A stretch of DNA of 21,302 nucleotides from a virus: positions 1 to 21,302 of IMG/VR virus record IMGVR_UViG_3300047354_000221. The stretch is one strand, 5' to 3'. Positions 18,564-21,302 of the stretch are shown here, in pieces. The translations under genes and the position numbers were made by a program. The notes beneath the pieces were generated by a model. It was not told the origin of the DNA. It ran no database searches and was given only the letters and a program-made list of their open reading frames with translations. The number at the start of each line of letters is the position of its first letter. Within the stretch, counting starts at the first letter, position 1.

Positions 18564-21302
18564 TATAGTCTAGGTTCAAATCTACATGTGATCAGTTTTA
18601 CTCTTTGTTGACTGGTGTCACTTACGATTTCAAATTTGGTAGTAGTGTCTTCACCAGCATTAGCGGCGTTGCCCTCCTCAACAAAGAATTGTATGCTTGA
18701 CTGAGGATTTATGTCAGCATCTAAACTGGAATCTGCAACAGACCAGTTTGAACGGTAGGAATTGATTATTTCCGTCCCGTCCACTATAACACGAACCCTA
18801 AAGGATCCGCAAGAGCCACCTTGAGATCCTCCAAGGTGAACCAGTCTACATCCATTGTTATCTGGGATTTTCACGTATTGAATTCCAGATGTTGAGGTGC
18901 TATCAGTATAAGAAGAGCATCCACTATTAGCATAACCTGTTGGACGGTGAACAACTTCAAGTGTTTCACCTGTATTGAATACAATTGTATTCACACCTGG
19001 AATAGGATCATTAGCAGTTACTTGAGCACCTTCTTTGTATAGATACACTCCAATACCCTGTCTAGTATTAAATATCTCTCCAGCACTGTTGTCAATTGTA
19101 GTTGTAACTGTTCCCAATTTAATTGGATTGGGACTATAGGGGTAACCAGGAATAGACAGAGTATCACCAGCAGCATAACCAGTGCCACCACTTACTACAT
19201 TATTAATTCTCAACCTTGTATCATAGTCACTAGACCCGTCTTGAATTGCTTGTATAGTAATGTTCAAAACCATACCCGAACCAGAACCACCACCCATGGT
19301 AAAGTCTTGAGTAATTACCTGACCATTACTTGTAAATCCAAAGGCACTGCCGTCTTTATTCTCAACAAACTCACCGATCTGAACACCAACATATTCGTTT
19401 TCTCTGTTCTCAATCTGGAACATATCAGGTATTCCACCAGTAGATTGAACCTGACCAGAGACCTGTGTAATCTTAAACTCTGCGTTGCAATCGTTACCAT
19501 CTAGGTCAAAGAAACACAACTTCTTATTGTTATTTTGTACTACATACCCACCGTATCCATCACCACCACCAATAGTTAATGTCTCTGTGACAGGTGCTGA
19601 TACTGATATAGTCTTAGTTTTCTTACCACTTCTACCATTAGCATTCCAAGTTTTTCCACCAATTGAAAGAGAATCAATAGCAGTACCTGCAGTAGCAGGA
19701 TTGTCATCCCATTCCATCTCCAATGTAATGCTAACGTTCTGGGATCCAGAGACCACTAGATTAGCATTAGAGTCCCATACTGCTTCAGCAGCACCTCCCG
19801 CAGCAATGGGTGCCTCCTGGCCTGTGCTGCTGATGCGTATGCCCCACCCACCAGGGTTCCTATCCCAATCATAGAATCCATTGTCAACATTGGTACACCT
19901 AACAGTCATGGTTCTGACACCACTAGTGACAGCATGAGTGAATATTGTAGGAGCAGAAGCAAAATCATTGAAGACTCTAATGACATTATTACCGTTAAGA
20001 ATCATCTCACCATCAATCTCAATCGTAGTACGGTTATCTGATGATACCTCAAAGACATAGTTACCAGAGACTGGGAAGTTTATATTATAACGAATGTCCT
20101 GCTCCTCATCAGGCAACACGCACTCCTTATTATTAACCCAAACCATATAATTATTTGCCCAAGTTGACCAGGCAGGATGATCAACAGCAAACGTTTCTGG
20201 TTCAGTCTTATTAGCGACCACATATTTTTGAGCCTGAGTTGTTCCAAAGGTCTCAAAAACATTGAGCATTATAGTGCCATAAGTTATAGGATCATACCCG
20301 CCTCTACTATTCTGAGGCAACATACTAAAACTTAATTGATTTGAATCAAATAATTGCTGAATCCAAGCACCAGTTCCAGAGGAACTTAGTTGTGCCTTGG
20401 AAAGATTTCCATCAAATCCCAAACCAGAAGGAAGTTCTAACACATACGATTTAAATCCAATCCACCCTGGAGGTTTACTAATAAAATTAATACTTTGGAT
20501 CCACATCTTAGCATCATTAAGATCAAACTGATTCGCTCTTGTATCACCACCACCACCAAATCGTGATCCGATTACAACTTGCAATGCCCCACCTTCTAAA
20601 CTAAAAGAGGTATAGATTGGACCATCTGCTGAGTTTTGAGGGGCACCAGGTTGACGGATACCTGCAAATAGTGTGCGATGAGCAACCTCTAATTCCATCT
20701 CACTATTTTTACCTCTAGTCCATACCATTTCAGAGTATGCATCCTTACCATAGATAGGACCATTACCATTGTTCTGAGCATAGTCTACAAGATCAAATCC
20801 AATGCCAGATATAACACACCCCATACCAACTGGGTTTGCTCGCCAAGATGTAGAGGCAGGACCGTTAGATACTGTGAACTCAAACCTCTTCCAACCTGCT
20901 TCTGTAAATGTAATGCTAGCAGTAGCAGGTGCAGTCCTCATGTTATTACCCGCATCAAAGACTGGAACATTAGTCCCCTCTGCACCAGAGAATGTAAATG
21001 TTCCACCATCATCCATACCATACTCAACAGTATGAGTACCAACGTTGGTAACATACACTAACATCTGCCATGGCCATGTTTTAGTACCAGCAATGTATGG
21101 TGAAGGAGACACTGCCTTTGCTGTTATCCAACTGTTCCAAGGATTAGGAGCATCGTGCCCAATGCCAGCATAATAGGACTTGTATAGAGTCTTACTACTA
21201 GTCAGTCTTTCATTACTTTCATTTGTTCCAATTCCAGCATTAGCACTCTGGATAACCTCAGACAACTCAGAAATATTATTATCAAAGTTTTCATCTGGCC
21301 AG
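18563..21302 (-). CDS. Large fibre/appendage-like virion protein (5' end beyond window)
   Basis: At least 912 codons are visible. The frame has no stop and no ATG up to the right edge. The first possible start inside, a TTG at 21265, is just an internal codon, so the N-terminus lies outside. Numbered from that TTG, residues about 45-155 and 371-480 look like two copies of a beta-sandwich module. The second resembles PA14-like carbohydrate-binding modules (VSGNYVFEVSSDNRTTIEID, then NPGGWGIRIS). Later parts are Gly/Ser/Thr-rich beta sequence, with VSGGTGYAAGDTLSIPG near 691-707, a motif repeated in cyanophage tail fibre proteins, and a Cys-containing region near 783-820. A surface role in host adsorption or tail decoration is inferred. 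It is coupled to the 99-residue gene downstream. Confidence 0.75.
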   Translation of the reverse strand, partial: WPDENFDNNISELSEVIQSANAGIGTNESNERLTSSKTLYKSYYAGIGHDAPNPWNSWITAKAVSPSPYIAGTKTWPWQMLVYVTNVGTHTVEYGMDDGGTFTFSGAEGTNVPVFDAGNNMRTAPATASITFTEAGWKRFEFTVSNGPASTSWRANPVGMGCVISGIGFDLVDYAQNNGNGPIYGKDAYSEMVWTRGKNSEMELEVAHRTLFAGIRQPGAPQNSADGPIYTSFSLEGGALQVVIGSRFGGGGDTRANQFDLNDAKMWIQSINFISKPPGWIGFKSYVLELPSGLGFDGNLSKAQLSSSGTGAWIQQLFDSNQLSFSMLPQNSRGGYDPITYGTIMLNVFETFGTTQAQKYVVANKTEPETFAVDHPAWSTWANNYMVWVNNKECVLPDEEQDIRYNINFPVSGNYVFEVSSDNRTTIEIDGEMILNGNNVIRVFNDFASAPTIFTHAVTSGVRTMTVRCTNVDNGFYDWDRNPGGWGIRISSTGQEAPIAAGGAAEAVWDSNANLVVSGSQNVSITLEMEWDDNPATAGTAIDSLSIGGKTWNANGRSGKKTKTISVSAPVTETLTIGGGDGYGGYVVQNNNKKLCFFDLDGNDCNAEFKITQVSGQVQSTGGIPDMFQIENRENEYVGVQIGEFVENKDGSAFGFTSNGQVITQDFTMGGGSGSGMVLNITIQAIQDGSSDYDTRLRINNVVSGGTGYAAGDTLSIPGYPYSPNPIKLGTVTTTIDNSAGEIFNTRQGIGVYLYKEGAQVTANDPIPGVNTIVFNTGETLEVVHRPTGYANSGCSSYTDSTSTSGIQYVKIPDNNGCRLVHLGGSQGGSCGSFRVRVIVDGTEIINSYRSNWSVADSSLDADINPQSSIQFFVEEGNAANAGEDTTTKFEIVSDTSQQRVKLITCRFEPRL

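Noticed and set aside
1-21302. tRNA genes, CRISPR arrays, insertion sequences or attachment sites
   Set aside because: I read both strands and saw no cloverleaf-like segment, no regularly spaced repeats, and no transposase or integrase. A dedicated tRNA search was not possible.

Overview
The window looks like part of the genome of a T4-like marine myovirus, most probably a cyanophage of Synechococcus or Prochlorococcus. It is AT-rich, tightly packed and carries T4 core genes: baseplate and tail genes 26, 51, 48, 53 and 54, head completion gene 4, and replication or late-transcription genes 32, 33 and 59. These sit beside genes typical of marine T4-like phages: phoH, thyX, a small glutaredoxin, several 2-oxoglutarate/Fe(II) oxygenases, and a DUF1825-type protein otherwise known from cyanobacteria. 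The DUF1825 gene is the best single argument for a cyanobacterial host. No photosynthesis gene, tRNA, integrase or CRISPR array is visible.

Layout. (1) Positions 1-6539, minus strand, late tail/baseplate/head block: gp4, gp54, gp26, a gp51-like extension in the -1 frame, a 1018-residue protein with an M15 peptidase domain, and its truncated paralogue that runs off the left edge. (2) Positions 6537-6570 hold two facing T4-type late promoters within 34 bp. They drive gp4 leftward and gp48-gp53 rightward. (3) Positions 6571-8549, plus strand: gp48 and gp53, closed by a strong terminator at 8555-8583 that also serves the gene arriving from the right. (4) Positions 8604-18563, minus strand, mainly early/middle functions: a 57-residue protein, a secreted glycine-zipper protein, gp32, a 2OG oxygenase, DUF1825, gp59, gp33, a PD-(D/E)XK nuclease, a second 2OG oxygenase, PhoH, two paralogous 76-84 residue proteins, a third oxygenase, ThyX, small membrane and hypothetical proteins, glutaredoxin and three small hypotheticals. 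(5) Positions 18563-21302, minus strand: a large fibre/appendage-like structural protein whose 5' end lies beyond the right edge.

How the parts work together. gp32, gp59, the nuclease, ThyX and glutaredoxin serve DNA replication, recombination and nucleotide supply. gp33 links the host polymerase to the sliding clamp for late transcription, and the late promoters it would act on are visible beside gp4, gp48 and the left-edge gene. Most neighbouring minus-strand genes overlap by 1-4 bases (TAATG, ATGA, GTGA, TTGA), which indicates translational coupling. The most interesting point is a textbook -1 frameshift site (SD-like GAGGG, nine bases, then T TTT TTC) at the end of gp26. It joins gp26 to a 62-codon gp51-like reading frame that has no start codon with a ribosome-binding site. 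This mirrors the tail-assembly-chaperone arrangement of other phages and sits directly upstream of a long, possibly tape-measure-like, protein.
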